A stretch of 64,000 bases of DNA from Mucilaginibacter lappiensis (GTDB lineage: Bacteria > Bacteroidota > Bacteroidia > Sphingobacteriales > Sphingobacteriaceae), in NCBI RefSeq assembly GCF_900155965.1, contig NZ_FTMG01000010.1, forward strand, positions 1-64,000. Direction: 5' to 3'. Positions 17,179 to 26,024 of this stretch are shown in pieces. The notes beneath the pieces are model-generated. The model ran no database searches, had not been told where the DNA came from, and saw only the letters and a list, made by a program, of their open reading frames with translations. The translations under genes and the position numbers were made by a program. Within the stretch, counting starts at the first letter, position 1. Each line of letters starts with the position of its first letter.

Positions 17179-18172
17179 TATCCGGTTTTTAAATCTTTAT
17201 TAAAAATATTTTCACCAGGCGCTTTGTGAAAACTGAAAAACATGGAGGGAGGCAGGTGTTTAAAAAATGGGCGCCTGAAAAATTAATTTTCGGCCAAGGT
17301 GAAAAAAAGGAATCAATTTTTGATGGTTCTAAATTTTAACCTCGGGGAGAAACTGATTGAAATGAAACTGCGATTTTGAGAAGTTCATGATCACTGGATC
17401 AAGTCTTGATTCGACGATCCTAGACTTTCGCTTTTTGATTGTTTATGCCTCTTGTTTGGCCATGCTCTCCAGCCCGAAAATAGACTCCCGTTCCTCCGAT
17501 GAGAATCCGGAAAATTTCATAGAATTTGATTTTTTGTATACATGTGAGGGTATCATGCTGATTTTATTTTATTCTGTATTTTTAGGTTCGTGACACTATC
17601 TGTAAACTTTTGATTCAATTTCTTAATCTGTAGTTTTTAGTTATATAATGTTTGTTATTTAACTGAATATAAACTATATAAACTGTTTATTTATGAATAT
17701 AAATTTGATTGCTAATTTTTTTAGTTTTTTAATAGTTTAGTTAAGTCTTTTTTGTTTAATTTTCACTTTCAATAAAATTAATAAACGTTTGATTATTATA
17801 TTATTATAAAATTGTAAAAATTTTAAATTGAAAAATTTAAGAATGAAAAAGTGAGCAAAAATTTGGCTTAGTTATGATTTTTGTATAAATTTTATTTTTG
17901 TTATTTGTTACACTAACTAAAAAATGATTTTTGCCCCTGTTGGGAGCGGAGATATTTAAATGGTGCCAGGCTTGTCGAAAAATAATAATGCCTCACAGGG
18001 CTTAAAAATGGCTTCTAAAATCAAGGGCTTTCTATCCCCTACTGGGATATGCTTGCACTAAAAATAGAGACTAATGGGGGTGAGTTTTATTTCCATGAAG
18101 AAGGTAGTTCAGGAAGAGTAGCCAGATATTTAAAAAGAAAATATCGTAGTTGAGACCTGATGAAAAGAAGAA
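17179..18172. other. Gene-poor, AT-rich stretch with a possible decayed ORF
   Basis: About 1 kb without a convincing gene. The middle (17590-17930) is very AT-rich. A 68-codon frame at 17387-17593 has no family resemblance or start signal, and I do not call it. At 17967-18152 one frame reads MVPGLSKNNNASQGLK up to a TAA, then continues in frame for about 32 codons (TNGGEFYFHEEGSSGRVAR) to a TGA. Its composition looks protein-like, so it may be a gene remnant of unknown kind. Confidence 0.4.
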
Positions 18173-19078
18173 TTAAGCTCGTGACTTTCGTTTAGCAATT
18201 TGCTTTTGAGCTACCGGATATAGGAATATCGTAGACAAAATAATGACCGCTCCCACCCAGAAACCTATCGTCATTTTATTCATATCACCAAAGAAAATGA
18301 AAGACATCAGGATGCCATAGACAGGTTCGAGGTTGGTGATGAGGGCCACCTTGAAAGCCGAAAGTTCGCGCATTACAGATACTCCGGCAACATAGGCAAG
18401 TGATGTGCAAATGGTGCCAAGCAGTAAAAGATAACCAATGTCGCTGGGTTTTAAAATGAGCGATCTGTTAAAGCCATTGGTCAATAAAAGGTATATCGAT
18501 ATCCAAAAAAATGCCCCTGCTAGCTCATAGAAAGCAATGATAGGGGCCTCGTTTTCCTTTATGAGTTTTGAATTGATGATCGAAAAAAGACTAGCACAAA
18601 CGGCGCTCACAAGTCCGGTAATGATGCCCTTAGTGTAATGTGATTCGAATTTAAATATTAAAATAATGCCGGTTATGATCAACAATCCAGCCATGATCTC
18701 CAGTTTTGAGATCTTCGTTTTATTCAATAGGGGTTCAAATATCGCCGTAAATAAAGTGATACTGGAGAGGCAAACCAGCGTTACAGGAACCGTAGATAGC
18801 TTGATAGAAGCAAAGAAAAGCACCCAATGACCGCCTACTAAGGCACCTGTAAACGCCATTTTTAGGAACGTTTTTCTGTCAACTTTTATACTTGTTCTGT
18901 TAAAATTGAAGTATAAAAACAGAGATATAACGGCAATAAGTACCCTGTACCATACCAATTGCACTGCGGAAATGGTAATAAGATTACCCAAAATGCCGGT
19001 AAATCCCCAGATAAAAACCGTGAAATGGAGTATGATCAGGTTCTTGTTAAGGCTTTCTTTGACACTTTTTGTAACCAC
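18173..19078 (-). CDS. EamA/DMT-family transporter
   Basis: The 301-residue protein has ten predicted membrane helices in two EamA repeats (about 15-140 and 150-290), with the RVLIAVISLFLYFNF and LEPVYGILMSFIFFGD segments usual for the drug/metabolite transporter superfamily. The exported compound is unknown. The start is GTG at 19078, overlapping the stop of the upstream LptF/G gene by one base, so the two are translationally coupled in a tgt-lptF/G-eamA operon. Confidence 0.87.
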   Translation of the reverse strand: MVTKSVKESLNKNLIILHFTVFIWGFTGILGNLITISAVQLVWYRVLIAVISLFLYFNFNRTSIKVDRKTFLKMAFTGALVGGHWVLFFASIKLSTVPVTLVCLSSITLFTAIFEPLLNKTKISKLEIMAGLLIITGIILIFKFESHYTKGIITGLVSAVCASLFSIINSKLIKENEAPIIAFYELAGAFFWISIYLLLTNGFNRSLILKPSDIGYLLLLGTICTSLAYVAGVSVMRELSAFKVALITNLEPVYGILMSFIFFGDMNKMTIGFWVGAVIILSTIFLYPVAQKQIAKRKSRA

Positions 19079-20181
19079 TATTTTGGTGCTTTTAAGAGTA
19101 AATAATAGCCAAGCAGACCAAATGTAGTGTTAGGAATAAGGACGGTGAAAATAGGCGGCACGCCACCTTTTATAGAAAATACAATGGAAAATTTCTCCAC
19201 GATAATGTAAGTAAAGCATAGTAAAATACCGATTCCAAGAGGTAAGCCTACGCCTCCACGTACTTTTCTGGATGATAAGGCTACACCCACAATAGTTAAA
19301 ACATAGGCAGATAAAGGATATATAAAACGATGGTATTTCTCGTAATAAAGGTTGTTTAAAACCTCCGGACGGCGCAGTTTTTCCTTGTCTATATTCTTGT
19401 TTAGATCTTTTAAGGACATAGCGGCATATACATTATCATACACCACAAAATCGCTTGGGTGCATATCGAGTGTGGTATCTTTGGGTATGGTGCTGTTAAT
19501 ATATTGCTCTTTTAAACCGTTTATATATTTAACAGTGTAGTTTTTTAATGACCAAACCCTTTTAACCGAGTCATAAGTGACCTGTTGAGCAATCAATTTT
19601 TCGCGGAGGGTATCGTCATTGAACTTTTCCATAATAAACTGGTAACCAGTATGTACGGTGGGGTCATAGTTTTGGAGGTACACAAAGGTGTGTTTATCTA
19701 TCTGCATATGTACCTCAATTTTGGTTGGGTCATTATCGGTTATACCATTGGCATTCTCAAAGTCGTTTTTTAAGTGATTAGTGAACGGAATGAGGTATAC
19801 ATTAGCAAAAAATGATACGATAAATATGATAGTTGAGGCAATAAAATAGGGTCTTAAAAAGCGGTTAAAGCTAGCCTTGCTACTCAGAATAGGTACAATT
19901 TCTGTTTGATTGGCCATCTTGGCCGTAAAAAAAATTACCGCCAAAAAATTAATCAAGGGCGACAACATATTCAGGTAAAAGGGGACAAATCCGGCATAAT
20001 ACTGAAATACGATATCATGAAGTGACGCGTGTTTATTGGTGAAATTATCTAACTTCTCAGATACATCAAACACTACCGATACCGCGGCAAAAATGCCCAT
20101 GGTAAACACAAAAGTGCCCAGGTATTTGCCCATAATAAACCTGTCAATAACCTTCAGATACCGGTGAATAAAAGCCTTCAT
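19078..20181 (-). CDS. LptF/LptG-family permease
   Basis: The 367-residue protein has the YjgP/YjgQ layout: three N-terminal helices (including about 18-38 and 57-75), a large periplasmic beta domain (about 125-270) and three C-terminal helices. The MANQTEIVPILSSKASFNRFLRP segment is the cytoplasmic coupling region that contacts the LptB ATPase. It extracts lipopolysaccharide from the inner membrane for transport outward. Adjacency to tgt is common in Bacteroidota. A single F/G-type protein is present here; its partner must lie elsewhere. Confidence 0.9.
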   Translation of the reverse strand: MKAFIHRYLKVIDRFIMGKYLGTFVFTMGIFAAVSVVFDVSEKLDNFTNKHASLHDIVFQYYAGFVPFYLNMLSPLINFLAVIFFTAKMANQTEIVPILSSKASFNRFLRPYFIASTIIFIVSFFANVYLIPFTNHLKNDFENANGITDNDPTKIEVHMQIDKHTFVYLQNYDPTVHTGYQFIMEKFNDDTLREKLIAQQVTYDSVKRVWSLKNYTVKYINGLKEQYINSTIPKDTTLDMHPSDFVVYDNVYAAMSLKDLNKNIDKEKLRRPEVLNNLYYEKYHRFIYPLSAYVLTIVGVALSSRKVRGGVGLPLGIGILLCFTYIIVEKFSIVFSIKGGVPPIFTVLIPNTTFGLLGYYLLLKAPK

Positions 20182-20265
20182 CCTTTAGTTTAGTTGTTTA
20201 TGATCATTCAGGTTGATACCATAAAAGGTATGTTTATTATCCTTCATATTTGAATTGTACTTCAG

Positions 20266-21396
20266 TTATAATCGTTGGCCAAGTTGCTTAACCATGATGT
20301 TTTTCCAGTTATAAAATTCCCCGGATATGATCTTTTTACGTGCCTCCTTAACCAGCCAAAGATAGAAATGGAGGTTATGTAAGGTAGCAATTTGGGCTCC
20401 AAGCATCTCACCCGAATGTATCAAATGACGTAAATATGCTTTTGTGTAATTCTTATCAGCAAATAAATCACTATCATCTTCAATAACAGAAAAATCATTT
20501 TTCCACTTTTCATTTTTGATATTGATGATGCCATTTTTAGTGAAAAGCATACCGTTTCGGGCGTTACGGGTTGGCATAACGCAATCAAACATATCAATTC
20601 CTAAAGCTATATTTTCCAATATATTAATAGGTGTACCCACACCCATTAAGTAACGTGGTTTTTGCTCCGGTAATATATTGCAGACAATTTCGGTCATGGC
20701 GTACATTTCTTCGGCAGGTTCCCCAACGGAAAGGCCACCTATAGCATTGCCTTCACGCTCGAAAGAAGCGATAACTTCTGCCGATTTTACACGCAGATCT
20801 TTATAAACAGAACCTTGTACTATAGGGAAAAGCGTTTGGCTGTAACCATACTTAGCTTCGGTGCTGTCAAAACGATCACAACAACGTTTTAGCCAGCGAT
20901 GGGTCATGTCGATAGAGCGCCTGGCGTAATGATAATCGCATGGATATGGGGTACATTCGTCAAACGCCATGATGATATCGGCACCTATAATGCGTTGGAT
21001 ATCCATTACATTTTCTGGCGTGAACAGATGTTTTGAGCCATCAATATGCGAACGGAAAGTAACACCTTCCTCTTTAATTTTGCGCACTTCGGTCAGGGAA
21101 TACACCTGATAACCGCCGCTATCCGTTAAAATAGGGCCATCCCAGCCGTTAAATTTATGCAATCCTCCGGCTTGTTCAAGCGTATTAAGGCCTGGTCTGA
21201 GGTATAAATGATAGGTATTTCCTAAAATAATTTGCGCTTCTATATCATTTTTAAGCTCGTGCTGATGTACTGCTTTCACAGTGCCGGCAGTGCCAACGGG
21301 CATAAATATAGGCGTTTGTATAGTGCCGTGATCGGTGGTAATTTCACCTGCGCGGGCTTTTGAAAGCGGGTCTTGTGCTGTTAAATTAAATTTCAT
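20266..21396 (-). CDS. tgt: Queuine tRNA-ribosyltransferase
   Basis: The 376-residue enzyme exchanges guanine 34 of GUN tRNAs for a queuosine precursor. Asp92 (ILTDSGGYQ), Asp146 (MAFDECTPYP) and the nucleophile region GIDMFDCVMPTRNARNG (from about 266) are present. The C-terminal zinc motif CxCxxC of most bacterial Tgt proteins is absent: the region reads DDSDLFADKNYTKAYLRHL, with Asp and Tyr where cysteines are expected. I believe this is normal for Bacteroidota homologues. It heads the tgt-lptF/G-eamA operon. A queG gene elsewhere in the window serves the same pathway. Confidence 0.95.
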   Translation of the reverse strand: MKFNLTAQDPLSKARAGEITTDHGTIQTPIFMPVGTAGTVKAVHQHELKNDIEAQIILGNTYHLYLRPGLNTLEQAGGLHKFNGWDGPILTDSGGYQVYSLTEVRKIKEEGVTFRSHIDGSKHLFTPENVMDIQRIIGADIIMAFDECTPYPCDYHYARRSIDMTHRWLKRCCDRFDSTEAKYGYSQTLFPIVQGSVYKDLRVKSAEVIASFEREGNAIGGLSVGEPAEEMYAMTEIVCNILPEQKPRYLMGVGTPINILENIALGIDMFDCVMPTRNARNGMLFTKNGIINIKNEKWKNDFSVIEDDSDLFADKNYTKAYLRHLIHSGEMLGAQIATLHNLHFYLWLVKEARKKIISGEFYNWKNIMVKQLGQRL

Positions 21397-21680
21397 TTTG
21401 AGGTTGCAAAATTAGCAAATAAAGCCGGTTTGCTTAAATGGTTGACAATGAAATATTCAACAGTGTAAAACAATATGTCCGTAGCTTAAATCCCTGTATC
21501 TTTTGGTATTCACTTTTGCCAATAATATAAAGGAGACAGACCTTTTTTCTTCTTTATGGTTGATTGATTTTGGAAGTGTGGAAAAAAATAGGTCAGTGTG
21601 TGTAATAATCACGAAATAAACCCATGATGACCACTTTTATTCCGGCGATTTTTAACAAATTTGCCTGATATTATAACTGA

Positions 21681-22799
21681 TTGGAAACTTATATACATAA
21701 CGCGCTCTTCATTCTTTTTCAGCTGTGTTTTATCGTTCAGCTGTATTACCTGATAAGTAACCATAGCCGCCTTGCACGGTATAAACCAGCGGAGCAATTA
21801 CCAGAGGTATTGATACCTGTTTCGGTAATTATAAGCGCGCGCAATGAAACCAAAAATCTACAGGAAAACCTACCTTTTATACTGCAGCAAAATTATCCTG
21901 ATTTTGAGGTGGTGGTGATTAATGATTGTTCCTATGATTCATCAAGCGATGTTCTGGATGATATGCAACGGGAATACCCACACTTAAAAGTGGTTACCAT
22001 AACCGAACATGATCGGTTTAAAACCGGGAAAAAATTTGCCCTTACCCTGGGAATAAAGGCCGCGAAAAATGAATATATGCTATTTACAGATGCCGATTGC
22101 AGACCTGCTTCGGTTAACTGGATAACGCGCATGGCAGTTAATTTTAGTACTAAAGCTCAAATTATTTTGGGTTATTCGCCTTATTATAAGACCCGTAACT
22201 TCTTAAATCCGTTTGTACGTTTTGAGACTATAAAAACAGCCACAAATTATTTGTCCAGTGCACTTAACGGTGATCCGTATATGGGTATTGGTCGTAATTT
22301 GGGATACACCAAAACTTTATTTTTTAGTCAAAAAGGCTTTGCTTCGCACATGCATGTGATATCTGGCGACGACGATCTATTCGTAAACCAGCATGCCACG
22401 GCTGATAATACCATTATTGAGATACACCCCGAAACGTTTACTTATACCAGTGCAAAAACAACTTTATCCTCCTGGTACAGGCAAAAAAAACGGCACATGG
22501 GGGTTGGTAAATTGTATAAAAATAAACACAGGCGAATACTCAGCTTTGACGCTATGAGTGGTTTTCTGTTTTATATTTTGCTCATAATAGCTTTCGTTTT
22601 TAAATATGAACCCTGGCTGGCACTAGGTTTGTTTGCTTTCAGGCTGATATTGCAGCTTGTTATATACAGTAAGATATTTAAAAAACTCGACGGTAAAGAT
22701 CTGATATGGTATTTGCCATTCTTTGATATTATATATTATATGTATTTAAATGTTTTTGGGCTTATCGGGACATTTTTAAAAACAACCCAATGGAAATAA
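21681..22799 (+). CDS. Membrane glycosyltransferase family 2
   Basis: The 372-residue protein has an N-terminal membrane helix (about 5-25), a GT-A domain with VSVIISARNE, VVVINDCSYDSSSDV and the metal-binding LFTDADCRP (DxD, about 135), the ISGDDDLFVNQ motif, a QKKRHMGVGK acceptor-site segment resembling QxxRW, and three C-terminal helices. It probably transfers sugars to a lipid or extracellular polysaccharide. The only start in frame is TTG at 21681, directly after an in-frame TGA, which is unusual. Its stop overlaps the ATG of the sigma factor by 10 bp. Confidence 0.88.
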   Translation: METYIHNALFILFQLCFIVQLYYLISNHSRLARYKPAEQLPEVLIPVSVIISARNETKNLQENLPFILQQNYPDFEVVVINDCSYDSSSDVLDDMQREYPHLKVVTITEHDRFKTGKKFALTLGIKAAKNEYMLFTDADCRPASVNWITRMAVNFSTKAQIILGYSPYYKTRNFLNPFVRFETIKTATNYLSSALNGDPYMGIGRNLGYTKTLFFSQKGFASHMHVISGDDDLFVNQHATADNTIIEIHPETFTYTSAKTTLSSWYRQKKRHMGVGKLYKNKHRRILSFDAMSGFLFYILLIIAFVFKYEPWLALGLFAFRLILQLVIYSKIFKKLDGKDLIWYLPFFDIIYYMYLNVFGLIGTFLKTTQWK

Positions 22800-23395
22800 A
22801 CGCCAATTTTACCGATAATGCGAAGAATGACTTTCACCTGGTAGTAAGGGCGCGCGAAGGCGATCAAAAGGCCTACGCCGATCTGATGCACAGGTATAAA
22901 GATTCTATTTATTTTATGGTTTTAAAAATGGTTAACAACAAGGAGGATGCGATGGATCTTACTGTTGAAACCTTTGCTAAAGCTTTCGAAAAATTGGACA
23001 AATACCAGCCAGATTATGCTTTTAGTACCTGGTTATTTAGGGTAGCTACCAATAATTGTATCGATTTTATCCGTAAAAAGAAGCTGAATACCCAGTCTAT
23101 TCACGGGATGACCGATGATGATGGGGACGAAAAACCGTTGCAAATAAAGGCTGATGTTTTGAATCCCGAAGAAACATCGATCAAAAAACAACAAACGCAA
23201 GAGCTTAAATTATTGATCGAAAGCTTGCCTCATCGTTATAGAAACCTGATCACACTGCGCTATTTTGATGAGTTATCATACGAAGAAATAGCCCAGCAGC
23301 TTGATTTGCCATTGGGTACAGTTAAGGCACAATTGTTTAGAGCCAGGTATTTACTGGGTAATATCATTAATCGTTTTAACAGGGATGACATCTGA
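22790..23395 (+). CDS. ECF-type RNA polymerase sigma factor
   Basis: The 201-residue protein has sigma-70 region 2 (about 20-90; YADLMHRYKDSIYFMVLKMV, then the FSTWLFRVATNNCIDFIRKKK DNA-melting helix) and region 4 (about 140-195; LPHRYRNLITLRYFDELSYEEIAQQLDLPLGTVKAQLFRARYLL). The linker is acidic. No anti-sigma gene is adjacent. It overlaps both the upstream glycosyltransferase (10 bp) and the downstream rsmG (11 bp), so all three are probably one transcript. Its regulon is unknown. Confidence 0.93.
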   Translation: MEINANFTDNAKNDFHLVVRAREGDQKAYADLMHRYKDSIYFMVLKMVNNKEDAMDLTVETFAKAFEKLDKYQPDYAFSTWLFRVATNNCIDFIRKKKLNTQSIHGMTDDDGDEKPLQIKADVLNPEETSIKKQQTQELKLLIESLPHRYRNLITLRYFDELSYEEIAQQLDLPLGTVKAQLFRARYLLGNIINRFNRDDI

Positions 23396-24011
23396 TATCG
23401 TATTTAAATATTTTCCGGATCTGACTGCAAAACAGCGTTCTCAAATTGAACAACTGCCTGAGTTGTATAACCTATGGAATAGCCAGATCAATGTGATATC
23501 ACGTAAAGATATCGATCTTTTGTACGAACGTCACGTACTACACTCACTCGGAATAGCTAAAGTCATGTCCTTTTTACCGGGTGAAAGTGTGCTGGATGTG
23601 GGTACAGGCGGAGGTTTTCCGGGTATTCCATTAGCTATTTTATTTCCCGAAACCCAGTTTCATTTGGTTGATTCTATCGGTAAAAAGATAAAAGTGGTAC
23701 AGGAAGTAGCTAAAGCATTAGGCTTAACCAATGTAAAAGCATCGCACCTGCGTGCCGAGCAACTGGATGAAAAGTTTGATTTTGTGGTATCGCGGGCGGT
23801 TACTCAACTCAAAGATTTTTATCCATGGGTGCGTGGTAAATTCAATAAGGATTCAGAAAATACTTTACCCAATGGGATCTTATATCTCAAAGGCGGCGAT
23901 CTGGAGCAGGAAATAAAAGAGTCTGGCCTGAAAGTGCAGCAATATCACCTTAAAGACTATTTCTCAGAGGATTTTTTTGAGACCAAACAGGTGATTTACG
24001 TAAAAGGGTAG
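23385..24011 (+). CDS. rsmG: 16S rRNA (guanine527-N7)-methyltransferase
   Basis: I start at ATG 23385 (MTSDIVFKYF), giving 208 residues. Longer in-frame starts lie inside the sigma-factor gene. The SAM-binding motif VLDVGTGGGFPGIPLAI (69-85) and FVVSRAVTQLKDF (about 128-140) identify RsmG/GidB, which methylates G527 of 16S rRNA, where streptomycin binds. The ATG overlaps the sigma factor stop, pointing to translational coupling. Confidence 0.94.
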   Translation: MTSDIVFKYFPDLTAKQRSQIEQLPELYNLWNSQINVISRKDIDLLYERHVLHSLGIAKVMSFLPGESVLDVGTGGGFPGIPLAILFPETQFHLVDSIGKKIKVVQEVAKALGLTNVKASHLRAEQLDEKFDFVVSRAVTQLKDFYPWVRGKFNKDSENTLPNGILYLKGGDLEQEIKESGLKVQQYHLKDYFSEDFFETKQVIYVKG

Positions 24012-24149
24012 ATGTGCAGATTCTGTTAATTCTTAAATTCTGAGAATTCGGGTTCAGATAAAAAATGCTCAGATATGCAAAAACTTACGAAGTTTTTAAA
24101 ACTCCGTAAGTTAAATATAGTACAGCCTCTTGATACGCGGTATGTTGCT

Positions 24150-25469
24150 TTACTGAACCGGGGTAGGTTTAGAGGGTGTCGATTTTTCACTGACGCCAAT
24201 AGAAAAAGTTGACGCGGGTTTTTGAGCTGGTACAGTGGGCGTTGATGGTTTTTCTGATACTGGTGGCGGTGTAGATTCGATTGCTTTAGGTGCTGCTTTT
24301 GCATCTGTAGGTGGCTCTGGCGGCGGCGGGGGTATTTTTTTAGATGTTTTTACATCTGGCTTAATTATTGGTGGAGGGAATCTCACAACCTTTACCTTGG
24401 GGCGTACTTTTCCAGCCGGCTTAACAATAGGCGGCGGAAATTTTACAGTTTTTACTTTAGATGGCACAGGTGGTGGCGGAGGAGGACGTTTTGTTACCTT
24501 TGGCGGCATTAATTTCACATCGGTTACGTGAGGTTTTTTTGCATGCGGGGCAGGTGGAGGTGGTGGCGGAACCTTCAATAGTTTTGCCTTAATAATGGTG
24601 TCTGGGTGTTGTGGTACAAGATCAACCAGTGCATAAGTTTTGCTGAAACCCAGCGTGGAGGCACAAAGAGCCGCGGCACAAATAGGTACAGCTACAAGGT
24701 ATTTTAGCCTGGCTAAATTCCCCGAGCGTTTTCGATTTAACATAATTATCCTCTTTTTTAATAAATTATAATTGAAAAATGAAGGTGCAATTGATGAGCC
24801 GCCAAGCCCGTACGCATTGTTTACCAAAAACGAAGAATAGGTGAGGATGTCGTTTTCAAAAGCGGCGGTTTGCTCATCGGCTAGGTATTCATGCACCGTT
24901 TTAAGGCTGTTTTGCAGCAAGTAAACAAAGGGATTAAACCAATTAATGATCTTGATAAACTCTAGAAATAGCACATCTAATGTATGTTTTTGGCGAATGT
25001 GTACCATTTCATGTCGGATAATGGTATTGATCCCCTCTGTTTTTGACCCGATAAATAGGTAACTGAAGAAGGAAAATGCAGTATTGGAGTTTTCAAGCAG
25101 TACAATTTTGTATCCTTTGTCGGCTATTTTGTTGGCGGTTTGAGTGATTTTTATCAGTTTAAACAACTTAAATAACAATAGGCCAAACAGTATCATGCTC
25201 CCTAACAGATAAGCATAAAAAAGTATATCCTGTATACCAATATCTTGGGTTGCAGTGGATGTAATATATTCTACGCTTATGGTGTCAGGCACGGTTGGTT
25301 TTAATATTCCTACTTGTACCAGTGGCAACAGAAAAGATATAAAGCAACTCAGTAAAAGATAAACTCTGTTTAGTGTATAATGGGTCTCCCTATTTAGAAA
25401 CAGGCAATACCCGGCATAAAAAACGGCAAGATAGATGTTTGCTTCGAGCAGATAATGTAGCCAGTTCAT
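24150..25469 (-). CDS. M56-family (BlaR1-like) membrane metallopeptidase
   Basis: The 439-residue protein has membrane helices at about 8-25, 35-55 and 85-105, the zinc site HEMVH (His153, Glu154, His157) with NWFNPFVYLLQ after it, and a fourth helix near 265-285. From about 300 onward it is a Pro/Lys-rich tail (repeated PPPPPP and VRFPPP units) that resembles a TonB linker but carries no TonB C-terminal or penicillin-binding domain. In the BlaR1 family the protease signals to cleave a BlaI-type repressor. It overlaps the repressor gene by 4 bp, so the two form one operon. The inducing signal is unknown; a beta-lactam sensor domain is not seen. Confidence 0.88.
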   Translation of the reverse strand: MNWLHYLLEANIYLAVFYAGYCLFLNRETHYTLNRVYLLLSCFISFLLPLVQVGILKPTVPDTISVEYITSTATQDIGIQDILFYAYLLGSMILFGLLLFKLFKLIKITQTANKIADKGYKIVLLENSNTAFSFFSYLFIGSKTEGINTIIRHEMVHIRQKHTLDVLFLEFIKIINWFNPFVYLLQNSLKTVHEYLADEQTAAFENDILTYSSFLVNNAYGLGGSSIAPSFFNYNLLKKRIIMLNRKRSGNLARLKYLVAVPICAAALCASTLGFSKTYALVDLVPQHPDTIIKAKLLKVPPPPPPAPHAKKPHVTDVKLMPPKVTKRPPPPPPVPSKVKTVKFPPPIVKPAGKVRPKVKVVRFPPPIIKPDVKTSKKIPPPPPEPPTDAKAAPKAIESTPPPVSEKPSTPTVPAQKPASTFSIGVSEKSTPSKPTPVQ

Positions 25470-25843
25470 GATTTTTTGGTTTTAAGCTGATCAATTAAGG
25501 AGGTTAATTCATCTAATTCTTTCACGCCCAGCTTTTTTTCGTCAACAATAAATGAAACCAGGCTTTGGTAAGAGTTGCTGAAATAATTCTTCATCATCTT
25601 ATCAAATGTGAACTTTTTGTATTGGTCTTCTGTGATGAGGGGATAATATACATGTGAGTTACCATATGCCTTATGATCAATGAAACCCTTGCCCTCCAAT
25701 ACCCTCACTACGGTTGATACCGTATTATAAGCCGGTTTTGGATCGGGCATTTGTTCAATAATATCCTTCACAATAGCCTCTTTAAGTTGCCAAAGTATTT
25801 GCATTACTTGCTCTTCGGCTTTGGTTAATTCTTTTAAGTTCAT
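25466..25843 (-). CDS. BlaI/MecI/CopY-family repressor
   Basis: The 125-residue winged-helix protein (ELTKAEEQVMQILWQLKEAIVKDIIEQM at the start, YNTVSTVVRVLEGKGFI recognition helix and wing at about 39-55) matches the BlaI family in length and layout. It would bind palindromes as a dimer and be cleaved when its partner M56 protease is activated. Three near-identical palindromes lie in its own promoter, indicating autorepression of the repressor-protease operon. Confidence 0.93.
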   Translation of the reverse strand: MNLKELTKAEEQVMQILWQLKEAIVKDIIEQMPDPKPAYNTVSTVVRVLEGKGFIDHKAYGNSHVYYPLITEDQYKKFTFDKMMKNYFSNSYQSLVSFIVDEKKLGVKELDELTSLIDQLKTKKS

Positions 25844-25846
25844 AGT

Positions 25847-25918
25847 AAACTATTTTTATAGTTGGGTTAAATAAAGGTATAAACTATTTATATAGTTTGC
25901 AAACTATTTTTGTAGTTT
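25847..25918 (-). promoter_or_regulatory. Three BlaI-type operators over the blaI promoter
   Basis: The palindromes aaactatttttatagtt (25847-25863), aaactatttatatagttt (25881-25898) and aaactatttttgtagttt (25901-25918) share the pattern AAACTATTTnTrTAGTTT. A promoter TTTG (complement of 25900-25903), 20 nt, then TACCTTTA (complement of 25872-25879) fits the Bacteroidota consensus. The middle operator lies in the promoter spacer, one overlaps the TTTG element, and one lies just before the start codon. Confidence 0.8.
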
Positions 25919-26024
25919 TTTATTTGTGCTAATATTTTTAGGAATTTTTATATTTTAGATGAGAATCAATCGAGCGGATTATTATTGATAATCTGTACAT
26001 CTAAGATCTTGAATACTTATTAAT

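Noticed and set aside
17387..17593. 68-codon frame in the gene-poor stretch
   Set aside because: No family match, poor start context and AT-rich surroundings.
24235..24531. Glycine-rich frame opposite the M56 gene
   Set aside because: It is the antisense shadow of the Pro-rich tail; the reverse complement of proline codons reads as glycine.
25965..26004. Third copy of the gatgtgca word-repeat (ttattgataatctgtacatc)
   Set aside because: Only about 30 bp resemble the others and no mirrored half is present.
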